In this document: positions 18,186 through 26,951 of the stretch, piece by piece
Position numbering within the stretch: the first letter of the stretch is position 1
Layout of the letters: each line of letters starts with the position of its first letter
Origin: CAYWIT01 sp964458415
Lineage (GTDB): Bacteria > Pseudomonadota > Alphaproteobacteria > Micavibrionales > UBA2020
Reading direction: 5' to 3'
NCBI GenBank assembly: GCA_964458415.1
Contig: CAYWIT010000003.1
Location: 1-64,000, forward strand
DNA: 64,000 nucleotides
The notes under the pieces: generated by a model
Seen by the model: only the letters and a program-made list of their open reading frames with translations
Database searches by the model: none
Told to the model about the DNA's origin: nothing
Position numbers and translations under genes: made by a program

Positions 18186-18872
18186 ATGCGTACCGGTCTG
18201 ATTGCACAGAAACTTGGCATGTCCCGCGTATTTGATGCGGATGGCAAGCACATCCCTGTCACTTTGCTGAAAGTGGACAACTGTCAGGTTGTTTCTGTTC
18301 TGACGAACGAGAAAAACGGCTATACGGCCGTTCAGCTCGGCGTCGGTTCGAGAAAGTCCAAGAATATATCGAAAGCCGAGCGTGGTCACCTCGCCAAGGC
18401 GAAAATCGAGCCCAAGGCGAAACTGACTGAATTCCGCGTCAGCGATGACAGTCTTCTGGAAGTCGGCGCTGAGCTTTGCGTCAGCCATTTCGTTCCTGGC
18501 CAGTATGTCGATGTTTCCGGTATTTCGATCGGTCACGGTTTTCAGGGCGCCATGAAGCGTTGGAACTTCGGTGGTCTGCGTGCGACACACGGTGTCTCCG
18601 TTTCCCATCGTTCCCCGGGTTCGACAGGTATGCGTCAGGATCCGGGCCGCGTTTTCAAAAACAAGAAAATGCCGGGCCATATGGGTAACGTAAAAGTGAC
18701 AATGCCGAATTTGCGCGTCGTTGAAATTCATCCAGAGCAAGGCCTGATCATGGTCGAGGGATCTGTCCCCGGACATAAAGGCGCTTGGGTGACAGTGAAG
18801 GATGCCGTTAAAAAAGCATTGCCAAAAGAAGCTCCGAAACCGGCCGGCCTGAAAGCCAAAGCGCAGGGTTAA
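18186..18872 (+). CDS. rplC: 50S ribosomal protein L3
   Basis: A 228-aa early assembly protein near the peptidyl-transferase centre. It starts MRTGLIAQKLGMSRVFD and contains GHGFQGAMKRWNFGG, with the Gln that PrmB methylates in many bacteria, and PGSTGMRQDPGRVFKNKKMPGHMG. A short Lys/Ala-rich tail (PKPAGLKAKAQG) extends the usual end. Confidence 0.98.
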   Translation: MRTGLIAQKLGMSRVFDADGKHIPVTLLKVDNCQVVSVLTNEKNGYTAVQLGVGSRKSKNISKAERGHLAKAKIEPKAKLTEFRVSDDSLLEVGAELCVSHFVPGQYVDVSGISIGHGFQGAMKRWNFGGLRATHGVSVSHRSPGSTGMRQDPGRVFKNKKMPGHMGNVKVTMPNLRVVEIHPEQGLIMVEGSVPGHKGAWVTVKDAVKKALPKEAPKPAGLKAKAQG

Positions 18873-18901
18873 GGGACAGGATAGTGAAGAAAGGATAGAC
18901 C

Positions 18902-19519
18902 ATGAAGGTCGCCGTAAAAAGTCTGGATAATAAAAAAGTCGGTGATATCGACCTGAACGATGCCATTTTTGGCCTCGCTCCGCGCGTTGATATTTTGCAC
19001 CGGATGGTAAACTGGCAGTTGGCCAAGCGCCGTTCGGGCAACCATAAAACCAAGGATGTGAGCGAGATCAGCGGCACAGGAAAAAAACCTTTCAACCAGA
19101 AAGGGACTGGCCGTGCACGTGCAGGCTCTTTGCGGAATCCGCAGCACCGCAAGGGCGCGGTTATCTTCGGACCTCTGGTGCGTGATCATGCGCATGAGAT
19201 GCCGAAGGCTGTTCGCAAGCTGGCCTTGAAGGTCGCGCTGTCGTCCAAACAGGCCGAAGGCAAGCTGATTATCCTTGATGCCGCAGCGTCGAAAAGCCAC
19301 AAGACGAAGGAAATGGCCAAGGTTCTTTCCGGTCTTGGCATTGCATCCGCCTTGTTCGTTGACGAGGTTTTGGACCAAAACTTTAGCCGTTCCGTTCGTA
19401 ACATTCCGTATATCGATGTGCTGCCGCAGAAAGGCATTAATGTCTATGACATTCTGCGCCGCGATACGCTTGTGATGACGAAGGACGCAGTAGAAAAACT
19501 GGAGGCCCGACTGAAATGA
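18902..19519 (+). CDS. rplD: 50S ribosomal protein L4
   Basis: A 205-aa protein lining the exit tunnel; in enterobacteria it also represses the S10 operon. The conserved loop is present: NHKTKDVSEISGTGKKPFNQKGTG followed by RARAGSLRNPQHRKGAVIFGP. Its last four bases overlap the start of rplW (ATGA), so the two are translationally coupled. Confidence 0.98.
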   Translation: MKVAVKSLDNKKVGDIDLNDAIFGLAPRVDILHRMVNWQLAKRRSGNHKTKDVSEISGTGKKPFNQKGTGRARAGSLRNPQHRKGAVIFGPLVRDHAHEMPKAVRKLALKVALSSKQAEGKLIILDAAASKSHKTKEMAKVLSGLGIASALFVDEVLDQNFSRSVRNIPYIDVLPQKGINVYDILRRDTLVMTKDAVEKLEARLK

Positions 19520-19842
19520 GCAAGACAGCAAACGTTAAAAAAGATGTAAAGCTGACCGAAACGCTGTATCAGATGATACGGACGCCGGTGATTACAGAGA
19601 AAGCGACGATGGGTTCGCAGCATGGTCAGGTTACGTTCCGCGTGCCGCTGACGGCTGACAAGGCGATCATCAAGAACGCAGTCGAGGCCGTTTTCAAAGT
19701 CAAGGTGACCAAAGTCAACACCTTGATCCAGCAAGGAAAGACCAAGGTCTTCAAAGGCCGCAAAGCTTTCCGCAGCGACAGCAAAAAGGCGATTGTCACT
19801 CTGGCCGAAGGTCAGACAATTGATGTGGCAACAGGCGTTTAA
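19516..19842 (+). CDS. rplW: 50S ribosomal protein L23
   Basis: A 108-aa protein at the tunnel exit, docking site for trigger factor and SRP. Motifs: IRTPVITEKATM, VEAVFKVKVTKVNTL and GKTKVFKGRKAFRSDSKKAIV. About ten extra residues precede the conserved region (MSKTANVKKDVKL). It overlaps rplD by 4 bases; an 84-base gap with no clear signal separates it from rplB. Confidence 0.98.
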   Translation: MSKTANVKKDVKLTETLYQMIRTPVITEKATMGSQHGQVTFRVPLTADKAIIKNAVEAVFKVKVTKVNTLIQQGKTKVFKGRKAFRSDSKKAIVTLAEGQTIDVATGV

Positions 19843-19926
19843 AAGGTATTAGAAAGTTCTGGATCGGTTCGGTAAAACGCAAAAGCGCTAAATCCGGTGA
19901 TGATCCTGAAAGGTTGAGGAAGAAAA

Positions 19927-20772
19927 ATGGCATTAAAAACATACCGCCCGACATCTCCAGGCCTCCGTCAAATGGTCCGTGTGGACAGGAGCGAACTGTG
20001 GAAAGGCAAGCCTGAACGGTCACTGATTGACAGCGGCCATCACAGCAAGGCTGGTCACAACAACTTCGGGAACATTACGTCGCGTTTCCGTGGTGGCGGA
20101 CACAAACAGCGTTATCGCATCATCGATTTCAAGCGCCGCAAGTTTGACGTCGAGGCAGTCGTCGAACGTCTGGAATACGATCCAAACCGCACGGCCTGGA
20201 TTGCGCTCATAAAGTACTCTGATGGCGAGCTGGCCTATATTCTGGCGCCGCAGAGACTGTCTGCAGGGGACAAGATCATCTCCGGCGAGAAGCAGGATAT
20301 TTTGCCCGGCAACGCGATGCAGCTGCGCAATATCCCGGTGGGTACGCTGGTGCATAACGTCGAACTGCAACCTGGCAGGGGCGGGCAGTTGGCCCGTTCG
20401 GCAGGAACGTTTGTTCAGATCGTCGGACGTGATTCCGGTATGACGCAGATCAAACTGAACTCCGGCGAGCTCCGCGTTGTGCGCGGGGAATGCATGGCGA
20501 CAGTGGGGGCTGTTTCGAATACGGATCATTCCAACGTTCAGCTCGGCAAAGCCGGTCGCAAGCGCTGGATGGGTAAACGTCCGCATAACCGCGGAGTCGT
20601 GATGAACCCGGTCGATCACCCGCATGGTGGCGGCGAGGGCAAGAGCTCTGGCGGTCGTCATCCGGTCAGCCCGTGGGGCAAGTGCGCCAAGGGCGGCAAG
20701 ACGCGCTCTAACAAAGCGACGGATAAATACATTCTGCGTCGGCGCAAAAACAAGCGTTTGGCTAAAGGTTAA
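19927..20772 (+). CDS. rplB: 50S ribosomal protein L2
   Basis: A 281-aa protein needed for subunit association and peptidyl-transferase activity. It starts MALKTYRPTSPGLRQMV and contains GHNNFGNITSRFRGGGHKQRYR and the catalytically implicated C-terminal segment NPVDHPHGGGEGKSSGGRHP. TGAGGA lies about 7 bases upstream of the ATG. Length is close to the usual 275-280 aa. Confidence 0.99.
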   Translation: MALKTYRPTSPGLRQMVRVDRSELWKGKPERSLIDSGHHSKAGHNNFGNITSRFRGGGHKQRYRIIDFKRRKFDVEAVVERLEYDPNRTAWIALIKYSDGELAYILAPQRLSAGDKIISGEKQDILPGNAMQLRNIPVGTLVHNVELQPGRGGQLARSAGTFVQIVGRDSGMTQIKLNSGELRVVRGECMATVGAVSNTDHSNVQLGKAGRKRWMGKRPHNRGVVMNPVDHPHGGGEGKSSGGRHPVSPWGKCAKGGKTRSNKATDKYILRRRKNKRLAKG

Positions 20773-20787
20773 TAAAGGAGAAAAACA

Positions 20788-21075
20788 GTGGCACGTTCCG
20801 TACGGAAAGGTCCTTACATTGACGGTTATTTGCTGAAAAAGGCTGAGAAGGCCCGGGCCAGCACACGTAACGAGGTTATCAAGACCTGGTCACGGCGTTC
20901 GACGATCCTGCCGCAGTTTATCGGCTTGACCTTTGGCGTTTATAACGGTCAGAAATTCATACCGGTTCTGGTGACAGACAACATGATCGGGCACAAACTG
21001 GGAGAATTCTCCCCGACCCGTCAGTTTTCTTCGCACACAGTAGCTGGTGGCGACAAGACCGCGAAGAAAGGGTAA
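20788..21075 (+). CDS. rpsS: 30S ribosomal protein S19
   Basis: A 95-aa protein of the 30S head that contacts S13 and 23S rRNA bridges. It starts with GTG (VARSVRKGPYIDGYL read as Met), with AAAGGAG 7 bases upstream. TWSRRSTILPQFIGLTFGVYNG and GHKLGEFSPTRQFSSH are typical. Confidence 0.98.
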   Translation: MARSVRKGPYIDGYLLKKAEKARASTRNEVIKTWSRRSTILPQFIGLTFGVYNGQKFIPVLVTDNMIGHKLGEFSPTRQFSSHTVAGGDKTAKKG

Positions 21076-21082
21076 TTGAGCT

Positions 21083-21568
21083 ATGTCAAAAGCAACAAGC
21101 AAGCCAAACCGGCTCGAAAACGAAGCGATCGCAAAAGCCCGTTATATCAAGGGCAGCGAACGCAAGCTGAATCTGGTCGCGCAACTGATTCGTGGCAAGA
21201 CGGCGCAGCAAGCGCTGGTGGAGCTGGAATTCTGCGCCAAGCGCATGTCAAACGAAGTGCGTAAGGTTCTGGAAGCAGCGATTGCCAACGCAGAGAACAA
21301 CCATAGCCTGGATGTTGACCGTCTCTACGTAAAGGAGGCCGTCGTTGGCCGTACGCTGACGATGAAGCGTTTTCATGCCCGTGGCCGCGGACGCTCTGCA
21401 GGTGTTGAAAAACCCTTCAGCAACATTACAATTCGCGTTTCCGAGAAGTCCGGCGATGCAGAAGAGAAAAAAGTAAAGGCCAAAGCCAAAGCCGCCAAAA
21501 AAGAACCGGCAAAAGCAAAGCCTTCGAAGAAATCCGAAGCTAAAACAGAAGCAGCCAAAGCTGAATAA
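21083..21568 (+). CDS. rplV: 50S ribosomal protein L22 with Lys/Ala-rich tail
   Basis: Tunnel-lining protein, 161 aa against a usual 110-130. The core ends near residue 125 (VGRTLTMKRFHARGRGRSAGV, then KPFSNITIRVSEK). The remaining 35 or so residues are nearly all Lys, Ala, Glu and Pro and look disordered. Its start is 7 bases after rpsS. Confidence 0.98.
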   Translation: MSKATSKPNRLENEAIAKARYIKGSERKLNLVAQLIRGKTAQQALVELEFCAKRMSNEVRKVLEAAIANAENNHSLDVDRLYVKEAVVGRTLTMKRFHARGRGRSAGVEKPFSNITIRVSEKSGDAEEKKVKAKAKAAKKEPAKAKPSKKSEAKTEAAKAE

Positions 21569-21590
21569 GAAGGTTTTAAGGAGTTAAAGT

Positions 21591-22271
21591 ATGGGTCAGA
21601 AAGTCAACCCGATTGGTCTGAGATTAGGGATTAACCGTACCTGGGATAGCCGGTGGTATGCGGGCAAGGATTATGCCACGAAACTGCTGCAGGATATCAA
21701 GTTGCGTGAGTATGTCCTTAAAAATCTGAAGCAGGCCGGTGTCGCGCGTGTCATCATCGAACGTGCGGCCAGCAAGACAAACGTGACGATCCATACGGCG
21801 CGTCCCGGTGTTATTATCGGTAAAAAAGGCTCGGATATTGACAAGCTCCGCAAGGATCTTTCGAAATTTACCGGCGGTGAAGTGACGTTGAATATTGTCG
21901 AAATCCGCAAGCCGGAAGTTGATGCGCAGCTTGTTGCTGACGGGATCGCCCAGCAGCTGGAACGTCGTGTGTCTTTCCGTCGGGCAATGAAGCGTGCGGT
22001 TCAGTCCGCCCTGCGTCTTGGCGCTGGCGGGATCCGTGTGACCTGTTCCGGTCGTCTGGCCGGTGCGGAAATTGCGCGGACAGAATGGTATCGCGAAGGT
22101 CGGGTTCCGCTGCACACGTTGCGCGCGGATGTTGACTACGCGATTTCGCGGGCCCTGACGACCTACGGCATTATCGGCGTCAAGGTCTGGATTTATAAAG
22201 GTGACATTCTTGCGCATGATCCGATGGCGCGGGACAAGCGCCAGCAGGAACAGCAGCCTGCACGGGCCTGA
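21591..22271 (+). CDS. rpsC: 30S ribosomal protein S3
   Basis: A 226-aa protein at the mRNA entry site. It has the KH domain with PGVIIGKKGSDIDKLRKDL and the C-terminal domain with GIRVTCSGRLAGAEIARTEW and EGRVPLHTLRADVDYA. The end, DPMARDKRQQEQQPARA, is slightly extended. GGAG is 7-8 bases before the ATG. Confidence 0.99.
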   Translation: MGQKVNPIGLRLGINRTWDSRWYAGKDYATKLLQDIKLREYVLKNLKQAGVARVIIERAASKTNVTIHTARPGVIIGKKGSDIDKLRKDLSKFTGGEVTLNIVEIRKPEVDAQLVADGIAQQLERRVSFRRAMKRAVQSALRLGAGGIRVTCSGRLAGAEIARTEWYREGRVPLHTLRADVDYAISRALTTYGIIGVKVWIYKGDILAHDPMARDKRQQEQQPARA

Positions 22272-22312
22272 TAACGACAAGGATATAGAGAGAAGAAGAA
22301 GGAACCACGACC

Positions 22313-22720
22313 ATGATGTCACCAAAGAAAATGAAGTTCAGGAAGGCGCATAAAGGCCGCATCCATGGCGTTGCGACCTCTGGCAACTACCTTTCCTATG
22401 GTAGCTTTGGCCTGAAGGCAACGCAGCCGGAACGTTTGACTGCCCGTCAGATCGAGGCTGCCCGCCGCGCGATTACGCGTCATATTAAACGTCAAGGCCG
22501 TTTGTGGATCCGGATGTTCCCGGATGTTCCGGTTTCCACGAAGCCGCTTGAAGTTCGTATGGGAAGCGGAAAGGGGGCGCCGGAATACTATGTTTGCCGC
22601 GTAAAACCCGGAAAGATCATGTTTGAGCTGGACGGTATTCCGCGCCAGCTGGCGGAGGAGGCTTTCTCCCTCGCGTCGGCAAAGCTGCCGATCAAGACGC
22701 GTTTCGTAGCCCGCGACTAA
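22313..22720 (+). CDS. rplP: 50S ribosomal protein L16
   Basis: A 135-aa protein at the A-site side of the 50S, needed for aminoacyl-tRNA accommodation. It starts MMSPKKMKFRKAHKGR, corresponding to the common MLSPKRTKFRK. GSFGLKATQPERLTARQIEAARRA and GKGAPEYYVCRVKPGKIMFE are typical. The first of two adjacent ATGs is taken because it aligns with the family start. Confidence 0.98.
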   Translation: MMSPKKMKFRKAHKGRIHGVATSGNYLSYGSFGLKATQPERLTARQIEAARRAITRHIKRQGRLWIRMFPDVPVSTKPLEVRMGSGKGAPEYYVCRVKPGKIMFELDGIPRQLAEEAFSLASAKLPIKTRFVARD

Positions 22721-22748
22721 GGCTTTCAGGAAGTATAAGGTGACTAAA

Positions 22749-23009
22749 ATGAAAATTGCAGATGTGAGAGCAAAAACGGAAGACCAGTTGAAGCAGGCGC
22801 TGATCGAGCTGCGTAAAGAGCAGTTCAATTTCCGCTTTCAGAAATCAAGCGGTCAGATGGAAAACACGGGTCGTATTCGTATTGTCCGCCACGATATCGC
22901 GCGGATCAAGACGGCTTTGGCTGAAATGAAACAGGGCAAGGTGCCTGCCGCTAAAGCGCCGAAAAAGGCGACCAAGGCAAGTGCTGCCAAAAAGAAAAAA
23001 GAAGCTTAA
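22749..23009 (+). CDS. rpmC: 50S ribosomal protein L29 with basic tail
   Basis: An 86-aa two-helix protein at the tunnel exit; the usual length is 60-70. The core is MKIADVRAKTEDQLKQALIE to RIKTALAEMKQG. A tail of about 20 residues rich in Lys and Ala follows. I use the ATG at 22749, with AAGG 8 bases upstream and the family-typical MKIADVR start, not the GTG at 22740. Confidence 0.97.
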   Translation: MKIADVRAKTEDQLKQALIELRKEQFNFRFQKSSGQMENTGRIRIVRHDIARIKTALAEMKQGKVPAAKAPKKATKASAAKKKKEA

Positions 23010-23022
23010 AGGAGAATAAACC

Positions 23023-23340
23023 ATGCCTCGTCGTGTACTAGAAGGCAAAGTCGTCAGCAATAAGTGTGACAAAACCGTCACCGTTCTGGTGGAACGCAAA
23101 GTGCGTGATCCGCTGTACGGGAAAATTGTCCGTCGCTCCGCAAAATATGCGGCGCATGACGAGAACAATGCATGGAAAGTCGGAGACAGGGTCGAAATCG
23201 AGGAATGCCGTCCGTTGTCGAAAAGCAAGACATGGCGCGTGATCGGTGGTAAGGCCATCGGCGAGAGCCTGGTAGAGACGGTTGATGATGCGGAGAAAAA
23301 ACGCGCGTCGGTCAAAAAAGTTGGAAAAAAAGAAGAATAA
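23023..23340 (+). CDS. rpsQ: 30S ribosomal protein S17 with basic tail
   Basis: A 105-aa primary 16S-binding protein; the core is about 80 aa. It starts MPRRVLEGKVVSNKCDKTVT and contains the OB-fold motifs VERKVRDPLYGKIVRRS and VGDRVEIEECRPLSKSKTWRV. The last 25 residues (DAEKKRASVKKVGKKEE at the end) are charged and probably disordered. A hairpin lies just downstream. Confidence 0.98.
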   Translation: MPRRVLEGKVVSNKCDKTVTVLVERKVRDPLYGKIVRRSAKYAAHDENNAWKVGDRVEIEECRPLSKSKTWRVIGGKAIGESLVETVDDAEKKRASVKKVGKKEE

Positions 23341-23359
23341 GAAACTGGAATAAAATGAT

Positions 23360-23386
23360 TTGAGAGAGTGGACAATGTTCTCTCAA
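23360..23386 (+). other. Perfect hairpin between rpsQ and rplN
   Basis: Arms TTGAGAGA and TCTCTCAA around an 11-base loop in the 65-base gap between rpsQ and rplN. There is no U-run. It sits at the classical boundary between the S10 and spc operons, where enterobacteria have an S8 target further downstream. Its role here is unknown. Confidence 0.45.
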
Positions 23387-23405
23387 GAAAAGAAAGGTTG
23401 AAGTC

Positions 23406-23774
23406 ATGATACAGGTGGAATCAAATCTGGATGTCGCCGACAACAGCGGGGCGCGCCGGGTTCAGTGCATCAAGGTTCTGGGCGGCTCCAAAAGACGGAC
23501 TGCCGGGATCGGCGATATTATCGTCGTGTCCATCAAGGATGCGATTCCGCGTGGTCGTGTCAAGAAGGGGACAGTGCATAAAGCTGTCATCGTCCGGACG
23601 GCTTTTGCCCTCAAGCGCGATGATGGTACGGTGATCCGTTTTGACAAAAATGCCGCTGTTCTGATCAACGCCGCGGGCGAGCCTGTCGGCACGCGTATCT
23701 TTGGCCCAGTGACACGGGAACTGCGCTCGAAGAACTTTATGAAGATCATTTCCCTGGCTCCAGAGGTGCTCTGA
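23406..23774 (+). CDS. rplN: 50S ribosomal protein L14
   Basis: A 122-aa subunit-interface protein and docking site for the silencing factor RsfS. It starts MIQVESNLDVADNSGARRVQCIKVLGG and contains GDIIVVSIKDAIPRG and DKNAAVLINAAGEPVGTRIFGPV. The stop codon overlaps the rplX start as TGATG. Confidence 0.99.
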   Translation: MIQVESNLDVADNSGARRVQCIKVLGGSKRRTAGIGDIIVVSIKDAIPRGRVKKGTVHKAVIVRTAFALKRDDGTVIRFDKNAAVLINAAGEPVGTRIFGPVTRELRSKNFMKIISLAPEVL

Positions 23775-24088
23775 TGACAAAATTGAAAATTAAAAAAGGC
23801 GACAAAGTCGTCGTCCTGACCGGCAAGGATAAAGGCAAGACCGGAGAGGTCATGAAGGTCCTGAAAGATGACATGAAGGTCGTCGTTCAGGGCGTGAACG
23901 TCCAGACAAAGCATCGGAAACCGTCACAGACAAACCCCGGTGGTCTGGACAAAATCGAAACGCCTGTTCACGTTTCCAACGTGGCTCTGGCGGATCCGAA
24001 AGATGGCAAGGCAACCCGCGTCGGTTTTAAAACCGTCGGTGATCGCAAGGTGCGCGTCGCAAAGCGCTCCGGCGAAGTGATTGAGTGA
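23774..24088 (+). CDS. rplX: 50S ribosomal protein L24
   Basis: A 104-aa assembly-initiator protein. The KOW motif is near the start (KIKKGDKVVVLTGKDKGKTGEV), followed by VVVQGVNVQTKHRKPSQTNPGG. It overlaps rplN by one base and lies 11 bases before rplE, so the three are probably coupled. Confidence 0.98.
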   Translation: MTKLKIKKGDKVVVLTGKDKGKTGEVMKVLKDDMKVVVQGVNVQTKHRKPSQTNPGGLDKIETPVHVSNVALADPKDGKATRVGFKTVGDRKVRVAKRSGEVIE

Positions 24089-24099
24089 AGGATACTGAA

Positions 24100-24645
24100 A
24101 TGACAGCACGTTTCAAAAAGCTTTATAACGAGAAAATCAGAGCGGACATGAAGAAGCAGTTTTCCTACGGGAATGACATGCAGATTCCGAAGCTGGAAAA
24201 GATCGTCCTGAATATGGGTGTCGGCGAAAACGCGCAGGACAGCAAGAAAATTCAGGGTGCGGTGGCCGATATGACGGCGATTTCCGGTCAGAAACCCGTT
24301 GTGACCAAGTCAAGAAAATCCATTGCAGGGTTCAAACTGCGCGAGGACATGCCGATCGGATGCAAGGTGACTTTGCGCGGCGAGCGGATGTACGAGTTTC
24401 TGGATCGTCTGATTACCATTGCAATGCCGCGTATTCGCGACTTCCGCGGCATTTCGGATCGCAGTTTCGATGGCAATGGCAATTATGCCTTTGGCATCAA
24501 GGAACAGATCATTTTCCCGGAAATCAACTTCGACAAAGTCGATACGATCCGCGGTATGGATATCATTATTTGCACGACTGCCAATACCGATGCGGAAGCG
24601 CGCGCTTTGCTCAAAGGGTTCAGTATGCCCTTCAGAAACCGTTAA
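24100..24645 (+). CDS. rplE: 50S ribosomal protein L5
   Basis: A 181-aa 5S-rRNA-binding protein of the central protuberance. Motifs: IPKLEKIVLNMGVGE, TGFKLRED-like KSIAGFKLREDMPIGCKVTLRG and DFRGISDRSFDGNGNYAFGI. I start at ATG 24100, with AAGGA 7 bases upstream. A longer frame from GTG 24085 would overlap the rplX stop and adds no conserved residues. Confidence 0.98.
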   Translation: MTARFKKLYNEKIRADMKKQFSYGNDMQIPKLEKIVLNMGVGENAQDSKKIQGAVADMTAISGQKPVVTKSRKSIAGFKLREDMPIGCKVTLRGERMYEFLDRLITIAMPRIRDFRGISDRSFDGNGNYAFGIKEQIIFPEINFDKVDTIRGMDIIICTTANTDAEARALLKGFSMPFRNR

Positions 24646-24667
24646 TTGCTAAAAGGACGAAAGAACA

Positions 24668-24973
24668 ATGGCTAAACTAAGTTCCATCAATAAAAACAAC
24701 CGCCGCAAGATGCTGGTGAAGAAGTATGCTGGCAAATGGGCGCGCCTGAAGGCAATCGCTAACGATGAATCCCGTCCGGCGGACGAGCGCTTTACGGCAC
24801 GCATGAAGATGGCGACATTGCCGCGGAACTCGAACCCGACGCGTGTTCGCAATCGTTGCGAGCTGACGGGCCGGGCGCGCGGAAACTACAGAAAATTCGG
24901 CATTTCACGCCTGATGCTGCGTGAACTTGCTTCCCAGGGATTGATCCCTGGCGTTACGAAATCAAGCTGGTAA
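24668..24973 (+). CDS. rpsN: 30S ribosomal protein S14
   Basis: A 101-aa protein of the 30S head. It is the long, zinc-independent form: the Cys pairs of the short form are absent, with RNRCELTGRARGNYRKFGISRLMLRELASQG at the C-terminal half. The end GLIPGVTKSSW is typical. Confidence 0.98.
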   Translation: MAKLSSINKNNRRKMLVKKYAGKWARLKAIANDESRPADERFTARMKMATLPRNSNPTRVRNRCELTGRARGNYRKFGISRLMLRELASQGLIPGVTKSSW

Positions 24974-24991
24974 GAGGTAAAGGAGAACAAC

Positions 24992-25390
24992 ATGCTCATC
25001 AACGATCCTCTTGGAGATTTGCTGACAAGAATACGAAACGGCCAGATGGCGCGTTTGACTTCGATTAAAAGCCCGGCATCGAAGATGCGCGCGAGCGTGC
25101 TCGAAGTTCTGAAGCGTGAGGGCTATATTCGTGGCTTCAGCGTCAATAAGAAAGACAACGGCATTGGCGAATTCAACGTCGAGCTGAAATATTCCGAAGG
25201 CCAGCCGGTTATCCGCGAGATTGCGCGCATTTCCAAGCCGGGCCGTCGCGTCTATTCGCAGGTCAAAGATGTTCCGCGCGTTTATAACGGGCTTGGCATC
25301 GCCATTCTTTCGACGCCTCGCGGTGTGCTTTCCGACAAGGAAGCACGCGCAGAGAACGTCGGTGGTGAAGTGCTTTGCCGCGTCTTTTAA
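24992..25390 (+). CDS. rpsH: 30S ribosomal protein S8
   Basis: A 132-aa primary 16S-binding protein, which in E. coli is also the translational repressor of the spc operon. It starts MLINDPLGDLLTRIRNGQMAR and ends with GLGIAILSTPRGVLSDKEARAENVGGEVLCRVF. AAAGGAG is upstream. Confidence 0.98.
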   Translation: MLINDPLGDLLTRIRNGQMARLTSIKSPASKMRASVLEVLKREGYIRGFSVNKKDNGIGEFNVELKYSEGQPVIREIARISKPGRRVYSQVKDVPRVYNGLGIAILSTPRGVLSDKEARAENVGGEVLCRVF

Positions 25391-25428
25391 TAAAAAAGGC
25401 AAAACAAGCCAGAATAAGGTAGAAAAAA

Positions 25429-25962
25429 ATGTCCAGAATTGCAAAAAACCCGATCGCTATCCCTGCTGGTGTGGAAGCCAAACTGACAGGCCGGAAATTG
25501 TCCATCAAGGGCAAGAAAGGCGAACTGTCGCTGGATATTTCCAACGATATTTCGACCGAAATCAAGGATGGCTTCGTCATTTTGAAGAAGAAGTCGGAAG
25601 ACCGCCATACGCGCTGTATGTGGGGAACAACCAGTTCTCTGGTTAAAGGGATGCTGAAAGGCGTTACCGAAGGCTATAGCAAGCGGCTGGTGATTGAAGG
25701 CGTCGGTTTCCGCGCGGCCCTGCAGGGCAATGAACTGGTGCTTCAGCTGGGTTTCAGCCATGAAGTGCGTTACAAGGTTCCGCAGGGGATTGAGGTCAAG
25801 GTTCCAAAGCAGACGGAAATCGAAATTTCCGGCATTGACAAGCAGAAAGTCGGTCAGGTTGCGGCTGAACTTTATCTGATGAAGCGCCCAGAGCCATATA
25901 AAGGCAAGGGCATTAACTACGAAGGCCGCCGCATCCTTCGCAAAGAAGGCAAGAAGAAGTAA
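25429..25962 (+). CDS. rplF: 50S ribosomal protein L6
   Basis: A 177-aa protein near the GTPase-associated centre. It starts MSRIAKNPIAIPAGVEAKL and contains GVTEGYSKRLVIEGVGFRA and the closing PEPYKGKGINYEGRRILRKEGKK. Length is normal. Confidence 0.99.
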   Translation: MSRIAKNPIAIPAGVEAKLTGRKLSIKGKKGELSLDISNDISTEIKDGFVILKKKSEDRHTRCMWGTTSSLVKGMLKGVTEGYSKRLVIEGVGFRAALQGNELVLQLGFSHEVRYKVPQGIEVKVPKQTEIEISGIDKQKVGQVAAELYLMKRPEPYKGKGINYEGRRILRKEGKKK

Positions 25963-25978
25963 CAGGTAGAGGTCGACA

Positions 25979-26344
25979 ATGACAAAATTAGCTTCAAAAC
26001 AGCGCCGTCAGTGGCGGGTACGCAAAGTCCTTAAAAAGGCGACGGAGAAGAATCTGCGTTTGCGCCTTTCCGTTCACCGTTCCGCGCAGCACATTTATGC
26101 GCAGGTGATCGACGATGTAAAAGGCGTGACGGTTGCCGCAGCTTCGACAACAGATGCTGATGTAAAAGGCAAGATCAAGAGCTCTGCAAACAAGGCGGCG
26201 GCGGAAGTCGTCGGCAAACTGGTTGCGGAACGCGCGAAAAAGGCCGGCGTCGAGCAAGTGGCATTTGATCGTGGCAGCTATGCATACCATGGCCGGGTCA
26301 AGGCTCTGGCGGAAGCGGCGCGCGAAGCGGGATTATCATTCTAA
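25979..26344 (+). CDS. rplR: 50S ribosomal protein L18
   Basis: A 121-aa 5S-rRNA-binding protein. Motifs: RLRLSVHRSAQHIYAQVIDD, AASTTD and FDRGSYAYHGRVKALAEAAREAGLSF at the end. It starts 16 bases after rplF. Confidence 0.98.
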   Translation: MTKLASKQRRQWRVRKVLKKATEKNLRLRLSVHRSAQHIYAQVIDDVKGVTVAAASTTDADVKGKIKSSANKAAAEVVGKLVAERAKKAGVEQVAFDRGSYAYHGRVKALAEAAREAGLSF

Positions 26345-26363
26345 ACGATAAAGGAAGACAGTA

Positions 26364-26951
26364 ATGGCAAAAGCCGAAAGATCAGCAAGGGAACCGAAGG
26401 AAAAGGACAAGGAAGGCAGCGAGATTGTAGAACGTCTCGTCGCGATTAACCGTGTCGCCAAAACCGTCAAGGGCGGCCGCCGCATGGCGTTCGCAGCACT
26501 GGTCGTCGTTGGAGATGGTCGCGGTCGCATCGGCTCCGGCTCGGGCAAGGCGCGTGAAGTTCCTGAAGCCATCAAGAAGGCAACGGAACAGGCCAAGCGT
26601 AATATGATCCGCGTTCCTCTGCGTGAGGGCCGGACGCTGCATCATGATATCGAGGCGCGCTTCGGCGCTGGCCGGGTGCGGATGCGCTCTGCCGAGGCCG
26701 GTACGGGGGTGATTGCGGGCGGTCCGCTGCGTGCGGTATTCGAGGTTCTGGGGATTCAGGACGTCGTGGCGAAATCGCTGGGCTCTTCGAACCCCTATAA
26801 CATGGTGAATGCTGCGCTTGAAGCTTTCAAAAGAATGGAAAGCCCGCGCATGGTCGCAGGACGTCGTGGCCTTCGTGTCAACGATGTTCTTGGCCGCAAA
26901 GAAGGCAAGGATAAAATCGAGGATAAAGCCGAGGAGAAAGTAGATGGCTGA
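26364..26951 (+). CDS. rpsE: 30S ribosomal protein S5
   Basis: A 195-aa protein with helicase and fidelity roles at the mRNA entry. Motifs: ERLVAINRVAKTVKGGRRM, GDGRGRIGSGSGKAREVPEAI and AEAGTGVIAGGPLRAVFEV. An acidic/basic tail (KEGKDKIEDKAEEKVDG) extends the core. The gene overlaps the next (rpmD) by 8 bases. Confidence 0.98.
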   Translation: MAKAERSAREPKEKDKEGSEIVERLVAINRVAKTVKGGRRMAFAALVVVGDGRGRIGSGSGKAREVPEAIKKATEQAKRNMIRVPLREGRTLHHDIEARFGAGRVRMRSAEAGTGVIAGGPLRAVFEVLGIQDVVAKSLGSSNPYNMVNAALEAFKRMESPRMVAGRRGLRVNDVLGRKEGKDKIEDKAEEKVDG

